Shown: positions 24,965-36,339 of the stretch, piece after piece
Numbering within the stretch: the stretch's first letter is position 1
How the letters are laid out: each line of letters begins with the position of its first letter
Assembly (NCBI GenBank): GCA_949361645.1
Contig: OX442422.1
Coordinates: 6,791,534-6,855,533 of the forward strand
Length of the DNA stretch: 64,000 nt
Source: Spongilla lacustris
Taxonomy: Eukaryota; Porifera; Demospongiae; Spongillida; Spongillidae
Reading direction: 5' to 3'
Position numbers and translations under genes: made by a program
The notes under the pieces: model-generated
Database searches by the model: none
Seen by the model: the letters and a program-made list of their open reading frames with translations, nothing else
What the model was told of the DNA's origin: nothing

Positions 24965-27590
24965 TCATGAATCAATATCATCATCCTCTTGGTATTCTTC
25001 GCTTTCACTGTCCACATACTCTCCATCTGAATCATCGGGTGACACCAACTCGTCAATTGCATCATCCTCCTCCTCAAGTGACCTAGTATAAGGGTGAATT
25101 GTATAAGGATTTGTTGCCATCTTTAGCTACATGTAAACCTACTGTAAAGATGAGATATTCTTCAGGATGTACGCATTCCAGATGTTACGTACGAATTGAA
25201 AGGTTTTCTTCTTTAATACATTGTAAGTGCTATGATGGTCCGGTCGGCGAACATCAAGGTATTCACCATGACTTGTTGATGCCCGTTGTGTGTTTTCATT
25301 CTAAAAGAAGTGGTCATAATGTTCACAGCCATCACATGCACAACACTCACCCAATCCATCACAGCCAGGTTCATCCGCATTTTAAAGGTGTTAGTATGGA
25401 AGTGTATCCTCTTGGGCAGGTAGGTTAGTAGCTGGTGGTTAAATGACTCCATCCAGAAGGTGTCTCGACACTGGAAAAAGGACCTAATTTAGATATAACT
25501 AGCAATGCCTTCATAAAGCTGCATACACGACAGAATGACTCAGCAAAGCGGTAGATAAGGGTTCTCTGCAGTGCATCCTCATATGCTTGAATGGCTTCAG
25601 GCATAGTCAGAATCTTCCTCTTTGGGTGGTAACCTGGCTGGCGACAACGACTTTCTGAGTGGCAATTAAGGTGGTGACCCTAGTGGAAGCAACAAAAAAA
25701 AAAAAAACATTCACACACACACAACGACCGGACCATCATTGTTGCATGTACTGTATAAAGTGCACACTACACATGTATGCATGCACACCTATACCTGAAA
25801 GTGCTGGCTTATATTCATAATCATGTTGCATAGAATGTCAGGGTTGCCAGCACAGTTCTTCATGCACCAGTACAGGTGTACTTTGGTACTCCTTGCTGAA
25901 AAAAAAAGGATCAATACATTAAATGATTACAGGTGCATGCTGGTACTCCTTGCTGAAAAAAAAAAGGACAGCGCAGCTCATACCCTTGTCTGAAAGTTCA
26001 GCAAACCATGTCTTATCTCTAGTTTTAACAGTCCCAGCACAGATCTTTTTCAGCTCTTTAGCCACATTCTTCGTGCCTGCATGATTGCAATCAATACACA
26101 CCAAATAAAATTTGATACCATACCATGCCATGTGTCATAAGAATTGACCAATCCAAGTTGTTCAACATACATCTTTATGGTGGACTGGTAGTCATGGGCT
26201 ACCTCTGTGACGTTCAACCCTACATTATAAATTGGATGCATATATGTATGTGTAAATATTTAAAATAATAACACAAACCTCTGGGTAAGACAACTTTCGT
26301 ACATGCCACCTCTCTAGTCTGAGCTACTCTGTGCTCTGGTCTAGAGAGAGTGGTGATCCTAACAATCCTACGTGTACTGCTTTGCAAAACTATAAAAACA
26401 CAGAGTACAAACATGCCATACAGGGTACTGTTGAGTGGTATGCATTCGCACTAGAATCATGCCGTGCATCAGTGATGACCCACTGTTATAAACAGATAAA
26501 TTAAATCGATTGTATAAACCACGAGAAAACACATCATACCTCTCCACTTGTGGCGTACTCAAGGTTTGCCTTCACACATTGCACTGCTGCATTCATAGAT
26601 TCTTCTGCTGAATCTGCTATAATTTGCTGGTACTGTCTGTCTATGTATACTTAAGAACCAGATTACAACATTACATCTATCACCAACGTATTACTAGTTA
26701 GTCATCTGTACCTACCTGAATGAATGTATTTATATGACACTACACCTATCTCTGCAAACTTGCAAAAGTTCATGAACTGAGATGGCAACATGCCAGCACA
26801 GGTAAAGGCATGGATGAGCCTACATGCATGGAGTGCAAGCAAAATTATTACTAGATGTTGTGCAGTACATGAGCATAGCTACTTGCTTTTGGCTTGCCAA
26901 GTAGTGACCCGCAAGAACTCTTGAAGAAGCCCAAGTGCGAGCCACTTTGCAGTGTGGGCAGACAAAGCGAATTCGCACAATGCCTCCTTTCTACACATTC
27001 AAACGAATAGAATGCAACCAGCATAGGAGGATTTATGTACCTTTACAAAGGACTCCAGCTGCCAAGTGGGACGTGGTCTACAGCAGTGTTGCTGTACCAA
27101 GCCCTTACAGAGACACCTATTAGACTTGTGCTCAACCACATAGAGCCTCTGGTCGTCTTTGTCTTCATCTCCTGTGTACATGCCTATATAAGAAAGGGCA
27201 GCATAAAATCCAATGCACGCTGGCCTTTTATTCTATAACTATGCATGCATGTGCATATACGCGTACCGGCATATGATACATTGTATGTCTACTGTATGTT
27301 ATGAAGTTATTAGGCCTCGATACATTTATAAGAGTATAGTACACGTACCGGCTGTGTCCAAGAAGGAATGAGTGGACTGAATGGTGGAGGGGGCCCGGGG
27401 CCGTCGATGGGATCGAAAGCACAATGTCCAGCATCGCATTCAACAGGGCGGCATTATCTGGCCTTTGGGAGGTACTTTCATCAGGAAAAAGGATACGCCT
27501 GGCACTGTCTACACGGAGTTTGATGGCATCCTTCTCCGCCTCAGATGAGAAAGTCATTCCAAGCGAGAACCTACATCCCGCTGTCGCCAT
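24965..27590 (-). CDS. Multi-exon transposase of the TTAA element
   Basis: Fourteen - strand exons: 27349-27590 (ATG), 27041-27171, 26887-26990, 26716-26819, 26540-26640, 26422-26482, 26279-26389, 26124-26219, 25984-26076, 25795-25895, 25527-25679, 25351-25470, 25143-25300 and 24965-25082 (TGA). Exons 2 to 14 join in matching phase, about 480 residues. Ordered motifs: RCLCKG and FVCPHCKVARTW (zinc-type cysteines), WVITDARHDSSANAYH (first acidic residue), QTREVACTK, VTEVAHDYQS (second), NSYDTWHGTKNVAKEL, HLYWCMKNCAG, then DTFWMESFNHQLL and W|NENTQRAS. The tail is strongly acidic (EEEDDAIDEL). This order matches a widespread family of invertebrate transposon proteins that I know mainly as uncharacterised. 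Exon 1 to 2 is out of phase by one base; removing one base from the G/C runs at 27389-27400 gives a smooth junction (SFLDTAG|DEDKDD). The catalytic triad assignment is inference. Confidence 0.7.
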
Positions 27591-27793
27591 ATTTACCAGT
27601 TATCTTCACGTGCCCGGTAATTACATTAATAGTACAAAGGACGCGTTCGAGTTATGAGCTTAATGATTAGTTTTACTGGACTGTGTGTGTTTTATAGACG
27701 TGTCACTGTGTAGCAGGACCCGGATACGGTTCACAGAACGCCATATTTGGCCGCTTAAAACCGGCTGGCCGGTCAAAAATTGAGCAGTCTACG

Positions 27794-27803
27794 CCCTTTT
27801 ATA
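27794..27803 (-). promoter_or_regulatory. TATA-like element in the transposon end
   Basis: TATAAAAGGG on the - strand lies about 205 bases before the transposase ATG and within the terminal region. A mirrored copy (CTATAAAAGGCG) lies near the left end on the + strand. Confidence 0.35.
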
Positions 27804-28133
27804 CCGCCTCTTCTCCTTTAAGAGTAATGTATGACAAAATTTGGTTTGACATAGCAACCAATTTACTAATAGTGACAACTAAATTGATTACAGCGAATAC
27901 AGTGTGCTTTAGTCATGACTGTATATAACAGGGCAGCATGTGCACATATGATTGAACCAAGTTCAATCCAATCGACGGTCACAAGGTAGGTGCACATCTA
28001 GCCAAACTGTGTTTAAATTACACCTATCAATGCCAGGTGTTAGTGTAAAAATGCGATTATATTTACTCATCTTAGCACTATGTAGACAGGACTCTGCATT
28101 AATCTTCCCTGACCAAATCTACATTGGTGACAT

Positions 28134-28437
28134 ACCAAGCTGTAAAGTATGCCCATGCATCGGTGCTGATGTATGCTTTTAGTGAATCTTTTGTGTGAGG
28201 GCTAGAAGAATCGATTATGTAAGTAAAAATGTCTGGGAACTCCACTTTAGGCCATGAATTGGGGTCAGATTCCCAGTTCTCAGATGTAATAGCGTACAGA
28301 TCGCTGCATAAACCAAAGATTTGGAGCTTCTCGTGGTACCTACGTTTGCCTCGAACGTCAAGTTGCTTTAAAAAATTTGATTCCTTTACTAATGTTTGCC
28401 CCTGCAAATATAATCCATCGATACAGTTAGTCGCCAT
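28134..28437 (-). CDS. N-terminal exon related to SWIM/YqaJ-type mobile-element proteins (tentative)
   Basis: The - strand frame from 28437 contains SWPKVEFPDIFTYIID, then HTKDSLKAYISTDAWAYFTA, ending at a GTATGT donor. The W-P-x-V-x-F-x-D-I-x-x-Y-x-I layout followed by LKAYxSxxAxxYF resembles the start of proteins that elsewhere carry a SWIM zinc finger and a YqaJ-like nuclease. The expected downstream exons were not found. The similarity is recalled rather than computed. Confidence 0.4.
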
Positions 28438-28455
28438 TCCTCCAATAAATAGGAT

Positions 28456-28800
28456 GGGCTATTCCATTATTAAATTATACACCCCTACAGATGACAATAA
28501 ATGGTGTCCAGGGGGGTATAGGGAATATGTACCGGGGGGTGGTCATTTAAAGGCCTGTCCTGGGGGGTCAGAAGGCATAATAGAAGCTTGTCCAGGGGGG
28601 AGTGGAACAACATACAAGCGTGTCCAGGGGGGTGGTACAAAATAGAAGCTTGTCCAGGGGGCATTTACAAGTCTGTCCGGGGGGGATCGAGGTATAATAT
28701 AGACTTGTCCAGGGGTGCTTTTCTATGTTGTCCCGGGGGAGGGGTTGGTTTGCAATTATTGTCATCTGTAGGGGTGTACAGTTAAATAATGGAATAGCCC
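28456..28800. mobile_element. 345-bp inverted-repeat element with G-rich core
   Basis: Terminal inverted repeats of about 45 bases (GGGCTATTCCATTATT...ACCCCTACAGATGACAAT), each flanked by GAT (28453-28455 and 28801-28803), a plausible 3-bp target duplication. The core has about eight imperfect repeats of TGTCCAGGGGGG spaced about 26-30 bases apart. There is no coding capacity. Confidence 0.8.
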
Positions 28801-28803
28801 GAT

Positions 28804-31800
28804 GGGGAACAATGAATTATATTAAGATCCACCAGATAATCGCATTCATGTTACTTCGAATAAGGTCTATGGGCCACAGTTCCATTTCATGCGCATCGCA
28901 CCCTGAGCAGCTGGTAGAAAAGGGAGTTTGGCAAAAGCTCATCAACAACAAAAAGCAAAACAGTAACGCTATTACTGAGTAAAACAACACTGACCATACT
29001 AAACACGATGTGTGAAGTAGTAAAAAAAAAACCGCGCGTAATGAGTTCAAATGCCACAATCAGGATAGCACAGCCCCTTTCTGACTTACATATAGAAAAT
29101 CAGCTTCAATGAACACTCCGAGTTCAGTAAGCGAAATTATGCTCCAATTAGCGCAAATCTATTTTAAAAACCTCCGCATACGTTATGAAAATTAATTAGC
29201 GCAGCACAAGTTCAGTTTAAAAGAAGCCCACTATTAATTACATGTACAGGTTAAAGGGTTTATAAATCGGCCAATGCCACCTGATCGTTTGTACGGCGTA
29301 GAAAAGGCAACGGTACCAAGGCAACTAACGCTTCGATCAGTATGTTCCATACAGACGCTGCGGTTTACATGGACGCTATGAAGCGGGAAGATGGAAACCG
29401 GCGTCGTCATATTGCAAAGTAAGCACTTAGGAGTGGTGCAAAGGCTAAAACAATGTTGTTGTCCACACGGATTGTGCAGATGAGTGTTTTTTTTTAACGT
29501 TAAAATTTATCATTCTTATTAGAGCCCCCGAAGGAAGTGAGAAGATCCAGCGCAGCTGTACCAATTCCAATCGTCAGCGAAGCACAGCCAGTGTATAAGC
29601 TACGCGCTAATGCCAACCGATTTTAAAAAAAAATCAAACTAGAGCTCTAGCGCTTGATGAAGACATTTCACACGGTCGCACTCGTTGACATGGAGACCTG
29701 GGAAAGATGGATAAAGTGAGTACTTTGGAGTTGTGATACGTGTTAGACAATCATTTTGTCAACGTATATTCTGCGCAAGTGTGTTTTTTTAGATGCTGTC
29801 ATTGTATTCAAAACTAGGTTTTGTGCTAATGTTTGTGCTGGCCCTCCAGCTGATGAGACAACCAGGACTGAAGCCACCACTGGCACCTACAATGACCAGC
29901 AAAGCTAATGGAATGTGAGCACACATACAACATGCACACACCCCCTGTGTAGCTTGTCTTGGTACCATGCCTGTTTACAGCATGTAGCCTCTCTTGGTAC
30001 TTAAATTATTAACTAAGTTTTCGTGGTACCCTGTCTTGTTGCAGTATGTAGCTAGGTACTTCAAACCCCCCGTAAAATGCACCCAAAAATTGAAGACCAC
30101 GTAACGGTGCAATTTTTGGCACGGGTTTTTTATTTTGAGAAGAGATTGTAGCCAAAGGAACCTACTGGTACGCTAAACATGCTTTAGCAGGCTCGTGTGT
30201 GTGGATTATGTCAAAGATAATACCTTTGGGTACATTTTGATACAGTATAAAAGGGGGGAAATCGTGTACTGGGCAATGTATGTACCGCTCAAAAAATCGA
30301 CCAATTCCATCGAGTGAATACGCACCTTATTTGTCACATGACATGTTTGGTATCAACTTTGACTGATTCTTTAAACACTGTAGCGTTTATTACGATAGTT
30401 TCACGTGTTTTGGTGTTGGCGCAAGGTGTTTCCCAGATGGCGCCAAATTACCTATTTAATAGCCGCCATTTTTTCACATACATGTAGATTGATAACTGTG
30501 TACATGTATTGCTGGAGCGTACGTTGTTTAGAACTACCAAATACCGAAGTCACACAAAATACAGAACAATAATTTACGATACCAGAGAGTGATTTTGACT
30601 TACATGTACCTACCATTCCTTGAAGGTATTCAAGAACTTCGTTCAGTGGTTATTTATGGAGCGTTCTAAATAAGACAGACATGAATGATGGTACCATTCT
30701 TTAAGGTAGGAAGTCACTATGTTTCAAAACGACTTGATTTTTTTATTTCCTATACAGGTTTTAGTGCTGACTATAATTTACAAATCTCAGGATTTATCGG
30801 CACTTCTTTGATTTTTAATAAATCGCTAAAGTTCTAAAATTCATTCTTCATATCTCAGCGGAAGAGCATAGATATATATTGCAATTTGAGGACAATTATT
30901 AGACCATACAATGATGGATATAAATCTACTTTTTAGGTTTTTGTGATTGATACTTCAAAAGCATTGATGTTTTCAAAGTCGAAAATAACAAAAACATGAT
31001 TTGCAAAATTTGTACCTCGCAAATTTCTTTTTTAAACACTACATACATTCTATTTATACGTATCTACATTTTGTACGAGTTCGATTTCGCAATCTGTGTT
31101 CGTATCCCAAAGTTTAAAAATTGAAAGAAAAAACCCACCTCTTTGATATTAGAACAGTTTTCCCGCTCAAAGCGCGCTGTTTTGCTACCGAAAAGATTGA
31201 CTTCCTGTCTGGATATGTGGCCACGCCTACAAGGTACCACCCAATTGCTAATATACGACCGGGTCGACGAAGACGCATGAATTAGTTATTATTGTATTGA
31301 CTTATTAATTCTTATCTTTTAGGTGCTGTATGGAATTTTGCTAGCTACATTTAAGTTGCAAGATGGTGCTGTGACCAGTGTGCCTTATTCAGGCTGCAGT
31401 CATATAATGGTGCAAGGCCCTTTGTGAACGAGTACGACTACTCCTGTTCCCACCAACACACCACACCTACTTTGAGCGCCAGGAAACAACTTGTGAACAC
31501 AACTGGAGGACACATTCTATTTTGTACTATGTATATGTAATGCATCAAGAGTGACAAAAATAATCTCTTCCATATAAGGAAAACCACCATATGAATTCAT
31601 TGTAAATTCATGAAGCGAGCATGGAAGATCAGTGTATGGATCCAAAGGCCAAAGCAGACAATCTGATTTAAAAGCTGTTACGACAGCCTCGGACAGTCGA
31701 CTTGTCTAAATACCTTGTACCAGATTGTTCACAACCTTGTATACCATTATATGATATGGGTATAGTCTGGGTCAATAAATAGAATTTGGCTGTGTATGGT

Positions 31801-32270
31801 TCACAGAGATAAAGTCGACCCGCACCGTAAGTTAGCATATCACTATCAGGTATAAACGCACGTATCTGCGGCTAATGCACCGCGTGCCGGTGGTTGCTGG
31901 GTAAGTGCGTATGCTGGCTATTTTGGCGCAGTAGCAGTACAGTAAACTAACGGCATCGCTATACCTTCAGGCTAAGAAAAGGCTCGCTGCACTGGGACTT
32001 AAAAGGCGCAACGTTGTGGAAACACGCCTTACACTTGTACATACTGCCAAGGTCAGTACTTTTGCCGGGCTATGCAAATACAGAGTGGCGTGACGTCTCC
32101 ACATGGGGATAGAATGAGCTTCAAAAGGTTGTGTGAAATGTGCTGTGTTTGTGTGATATGTGCTGTGTGGTTTGTGTAAAATGCGTGTTTGTGTGATATG
32201 TGCTGTGTGCATGTGCTTGTGGCAGCCTAGATATTTCTATCAAGTGCTAAAACAACTAATCCTTCCCTTC
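28804..32270. other. No gene securely recognised
   Basis: A possible two-exon microgene on the + strand: ATG at 29342, donor GTAAGC after 29418, acceptor TATTAG, second part 29523-29598 ending TAA. It would encode about 50 residues, with DAAVYMDAMKRED and APEGSEKIQRSC. It may be untranslated leader. A segment at 31829-31871 repeats 12844-12890. The rest is AT-rich, without motifs. Confidence 0.3.
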
Positions 32271-32915
32271 GAATAGACCCTTCCTTTAACGGCGTAAGGA
32301 ATGCAATTATTCTTAATTGCGTCACTTCCGGAGTTCATCCTGTGCTCGAGTACTATACCATAGATATTAAAGTACTAGTATCTATGCTAACACTGTACCA
32401 GGTTCTTGATAATTTTCGACCGACCAAGCCTCTGTCACAACAGTACTCACAGAGGCAGACATCCCAGGTGCGTTTCTCGAGGAGCCACTAGAGATCCGTA
32501 GTACGGCAGCGCTCCGAAGGTGGCTGATTTGCCACGGGATAAAAATGCAATCGGCTAGCCGAAAGCAAAGCCTAATAGATAGGTCAGTGTTGCCAAGACA
32601 CTATGCACTGTGTCGATATCAGCCTTGCTAGTCTCGTTCCCAGACCTATATGACGCAATGTTTATCGCAATTTGTACTTTGTATAAACAAGCTCGTACTT
32701 GTATAAGTCGGGTGTTTCGAATGCTAAACCTTAGAATTCGTGCGCTTATACGCAACGTTGCCCTCCTACTTCTTACAATACATAGATACACCCTTATTGT
32801 CCACCTTGCGAGTCATTTTACACATGACACATTACATCACCAGCAGGAAGAACTCCGGACGTGACGTAAAATTAGCAAATTGCATTCCTTACGCCGTTAA
32901 AGGAAGGGTCTATTC
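32271..32915. mobile_element. 645-bp element with about 72-bp terminal inverted repeats
   Basis: The left arm from GAATAGACCCTTCCTTTAAC to GGAGTTCATCCTG (32271-32342) is mirrored at about 32843-32915 with roughly 10 differences. Interior frames carry no recognised domain. Probably a MITE. Confidence 0.8.
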
Positions 32916-33242
32916 ATACAATGTAGGTGTTTGTCTTTTGCGGTCACACACATACACACAACCAATTGTCCTTACATATACAAAATATTATTACATTGGT
33001 GTTAGTGTGAAGGACAATTGGCGAGGTGTGGTGTGCAGTGTTTTATGGTGTGATGTGGTGGCACACACGGCCCATCTGATTTTTACTATTATATATTCTG
33101 GTTCTTCTTGATTGGAAAGCCATCAAGGTCACTGGCGTTTGAAGCCAGCCCTTGTTTATTATTTAGTTCATTCAGTATATAGTTAGTCAACTAATAACTT
33201 CCTGTAATTGATCATGTGAGAGGTGAACTACATTGTCTTTGA

Positions 33243-33245
<3 letters not shown>

Positions 33246-33286
<41 letters not shown>

Positions 33287-33360
33287 ATTTGTGTGTGCAT
33301 TTGTGTGTGTGTGTGCATTTGTGTGTGCATTTGTGTGTGTGTGTGTGTGTGTGTGTGATG
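33246..33360. repeat. (GT)n microsatellite with GTGCATTT interruptions
   Basis: GT-rich tract with four GCATTTGTGTGT interruptions, directly bordering the left arm of a long inverted repeat. Confidence 0.95.
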
Positions 33361-33631
33361 TGTTTTAGTATTGTAAGCAATAATAGTGTTTTTAAAAAAA
33401 GTGTTTTGGGGGTCGAAAACACTGATAAGCTGCATTTAATTATGATACATGCACAGAAATAAAAGTGTTGGCTTGGAGGATGCAAGCAGGTCGCTTGCCA
33501 GATAGATGTTTTATGGGTGTGTACCTGGGAAGTAGGGTTGGTTGTTTTAATAAAAGTACAGTGCTCAGTTGGTTGGGTGATCCAGTACATAAGATTAGAT
33601 CTTGAACAGCGGGACTTTGGATTGTAATACT
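33358..33631. repeat. Long inverted repeat, left arm
   Basis: About 274 bases, matching 35384-35660 in inverted orientation at roughly 95% by eye. It contains AATAAAAGTGTTGGCTTGGA and AGATTAGATCTTGAACAGCG. Confidence 0.9.
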
Positions 33632-33639
33632 GTCCTCAT

Positions 33640-34492
33640 GGTGAGGGGCCGGAGTATGGTAAAGGAACAGCAGCTGTGGGGGAGGTGGGTGGAGCACTAT
33701 CAGGGATATCATCCTGTCCCCTATTTCAAAGCGGTACAACATACGATGTATTTTGCACCTTAACCTAGAGATACACAGAACCCTGTTTTAAAACTGTTGG
33801 ACTCCAGGTTAGTTTTTTAATTATACATATAAATGAAATTAATGATTTATTCTTTGAATTTCTTTCACATGATAGAGCCTATCTGCTTCACAGTGGAGGC
33901 TTGAATAGTAGGATGTGTTTGTCTCCATAGTGGACAAGAGAGCTGATGATCAAACATTAAACATTAAACAATCGTGTTAGCTGATTATAAATGAGTGAAA
34001 GTTTGATTTAAACAGGTGTTCCTGCGCGTGTTTTTTTTTTTTTTTTTTTTTTTTTTGGGCGTCCATCCATCTATACGTAAGGCCTGGGTACGAGACTATT
34101 AACCGCACACACGTGACAATTCGCAATATATTAGAACTTATACCGAAGGTCGTTTGGATAAAGGTTAGACAACCTTATATATATATGCTCGTTTGTTAGC
34201 ACCATACGCGGGGTATCTAACGCTAGCTATTTATTGTACTTATGTGGGCAAGGTAAAGTTATTGGGATATTATGTGTTTTCACACGTATGTGTTAATTGA
34301 AGTCAGGCTCTAAAGACGAATTGAGGATGGTGACAGAACAATACCAGGTTACCCATCACCGATCATACAACCTTCGTACAACGTATGTTATTTTAATTGT
34401 AGCGCACCTGGTATTATTTTTTTTTCCCCACTAGGGGCAACGATATAGAACCGTGCACTCACTCACACAATCCACTGCTTCGCTGTAAGTCA

Positions 34493-34560
<68 letters not shown>

Positions 34561-35380
34561 GTTTAATTGCTAATTAAGTTCTGCATGAATGCATCTAGAA
34601 ACTTGTCCTCATTGGATTCTGGTAAGTTGGTGGTTCCCCTGCTGGCAGTGTGGGTCTGTGGGTCTGACAATCCATGGTAGCACCACAGTGAAGGACAGAT
34701 AGTATGTGTGTATCTTTATTGAGCATATCCTCATAGGGTGGGAAATTTATTGAGCTTGTCCTGAGGGGATTATTGATTATTGAGCTTGATTATCTAGCCT
34801 TATACTTGCCCATTGTGCATTTTGTGACAGGTAGCAAGTCTAGGTGCACATATATATAAATATACATAGGTTGCAATTATACATGTACTGTACATGTGTA
34901 GATAATGCCATTTTGTTATTCTCTACATGTAGTGCATGCTTAATGTTTGAATTAATGCATGATGGGAGGGTATGACAGGTAGCAATCGGGACATTGTATG
35001 ACTAGTAAATAACACTGCACCCTCTCAGATTTAGATGAAATTAGTTATATATATATGATTGGGAAAGTTATTGTCACCTTTTGTCATGAATTAGATTAGC
35101 TGATAATGTATTGTTACAAGATATAAAAACATTCTCTGAGTTTGAACCTGAGCATTCAAATTGTTACATTTGGTACCCATATCAATTTTCATATAATGCG
35201 ACTGGAGGGGGAAACCCCTTTTAAGTATGGAAAGCATGACTTGATACTTGATACTTGATACTTAAAGGGTCCCCCTCCCCCCTCTTTTAATTTTGAAGTC
35301 TATTTTGTGCAGGGCATGTATGTGAGGGTGTGATGGTATATTCATATTTATTATATTCTGGCAACTTAAATGTAGCTAGC
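33640..35380. other. Spacer between inverted-repeat arms; no gene recognised
   Basis: Holds poly-T (34030-34056), a GT microsatellite (34498-34559), and three tandem GATACTTGATACTT-type repeats near 35245. No transposase was found. Confidence 0.5.
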
Positions 35381-35383
35381 AAT

Positions 35384-35660
35384 AGTATTACAATCCAAAG
35401 TCCCGCTGTTCAAGATCTAATCTTATGTACTGGATCACCCAACCAACTGAGCACTGTACTTTTATTAAAACAACCAACCCTACTTCCCAGGTACACACCC
35501 ATAAAACATCTATCTGGCAAGCACACTGCTTGCCATCCTCCAAGCCAACACTTTTATTTCTGTGCATGTATCATAATTAAATGCAGTTTATCTGTGTTTT
35601 CGATTCCCAAAACACTTTTTAAAAAAACACTATTATTGCTTACAATACTAAAACACATCA
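35384..35660. repeat. Long inverted repeat, right arm
   Basis: Inverted copy of 33358-33631. Differences include small homopolymer changes. It runs up to the donor side of an Ig-like receptor exon. Confidence 0.9.
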
Positions 35661-35682
35661 CAACACATAAAACTCACCTGCA

Positions 35683-36026
35683 GGGTTGTGAAGCACAACC
35701 TCCCCTATTAATGTCCCATTGCTTAGGTCCACACAATGGATCGGTAGGTCTCCTTCACCCCATGGCACCCTCACCTCCAGCACTGAGGTGGTACAGGGCA
35801 GCAGCACACTCCCTGGGTCCCTGTTAGACGCAGTAATATTGGTACCACAGGCCCCGCTGGAGGATGGTGCAGGGGGAGCACATGGTTGAGCCTGTGAAAG
35901 CTGGATCGTGTTGCTGATGCACAGCCGTTGCTTGGTCCTGAAGCGCCAACGAGTAAATGAATTTGTACCCTGTACTATTGCAGGTACATGTGACCATAGC
36001 CACATTTTCGAGGCAGCTGAAGTCTA
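35683..36026 (-). pseudogene. Ig-like receptor domain exon
   Basis: On the - strand it reads DFSCLENVAMVTCTCNSTG, then TRWRF, then IQLSQAQPC, SSSGACGTNI, LLPCTTSVLEV, PIHCVDLSNG and EVVLHNPAG before a GTGAGT donor. This is the same domain as at 43125-43432 (C-x-C-x...TRW-x-F, I-x-L, GACG, C-T/S-T-S-V-L, V-x-C-x-D). Between NSTG and the TRW segment the frame changes by one base in a GGG run near 35966. Likely part of a cell-surface protein with several such domains. Neighbouring exons were not found on either side. Confidence 0.6.
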
Positions 36027-36339
36027 AACCAGAGGGGAGATGTGTTGTAATATGTACTATGTAGGGCAACACACATCTACAACACACAATGGGGGACATA
36101 GGGAACATGGGTATATAGGGAACATGGGGACATGGGTATATGGGGTGTTCCTAGGTGGAGAGCGGGGGTCTCAGTGTATTATAAATATTCTAGTAAATGT
36201 TGAGCGCTTCTTTCTGAATTTGTGAATAATTTCGCTCTGCTTTCGAAAGCGTTCTTGATGCATAACTCGACTTCAATCCACACACGCTAGGTATTACCCT
36301 TCAAGATGCCAATGTAGTCTTATTCCTGGGACTCTGTCA

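Larger units (their letters stand above)
23574..27817 (-). mobile_element. TTAA-flanked DNA transposon (Kolobok-like), near-complete
   Basis: The left flank TTAA (23570-23573) is followed by AGGAGAAG. The right end is CTTCTCCT (27810-27817) followed by TTAA (27818-27821). Both ends also share a subterminal block (TATAAAAGG(G)CG(C)TAGACTGCTC) at 23635-23656 and, inverted, about 27781-27803. The element is 4244 bp and contains one multi-exon transposase on the - strand. TTAA duplications are known for piggyBac and Kolobok superfamilies. The transposase does not look like piggyBac, so Kolobok is the better guess. The subterminal TATAAAAG on the - strand could be the transposase promoter. Confidence 0.75.

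Noticed and set aside
33358..35660. Long terminal repeats of a retrotransposon
   Set aside because: The two copies are inverted, not direct, and the spacer has no gag or pol.
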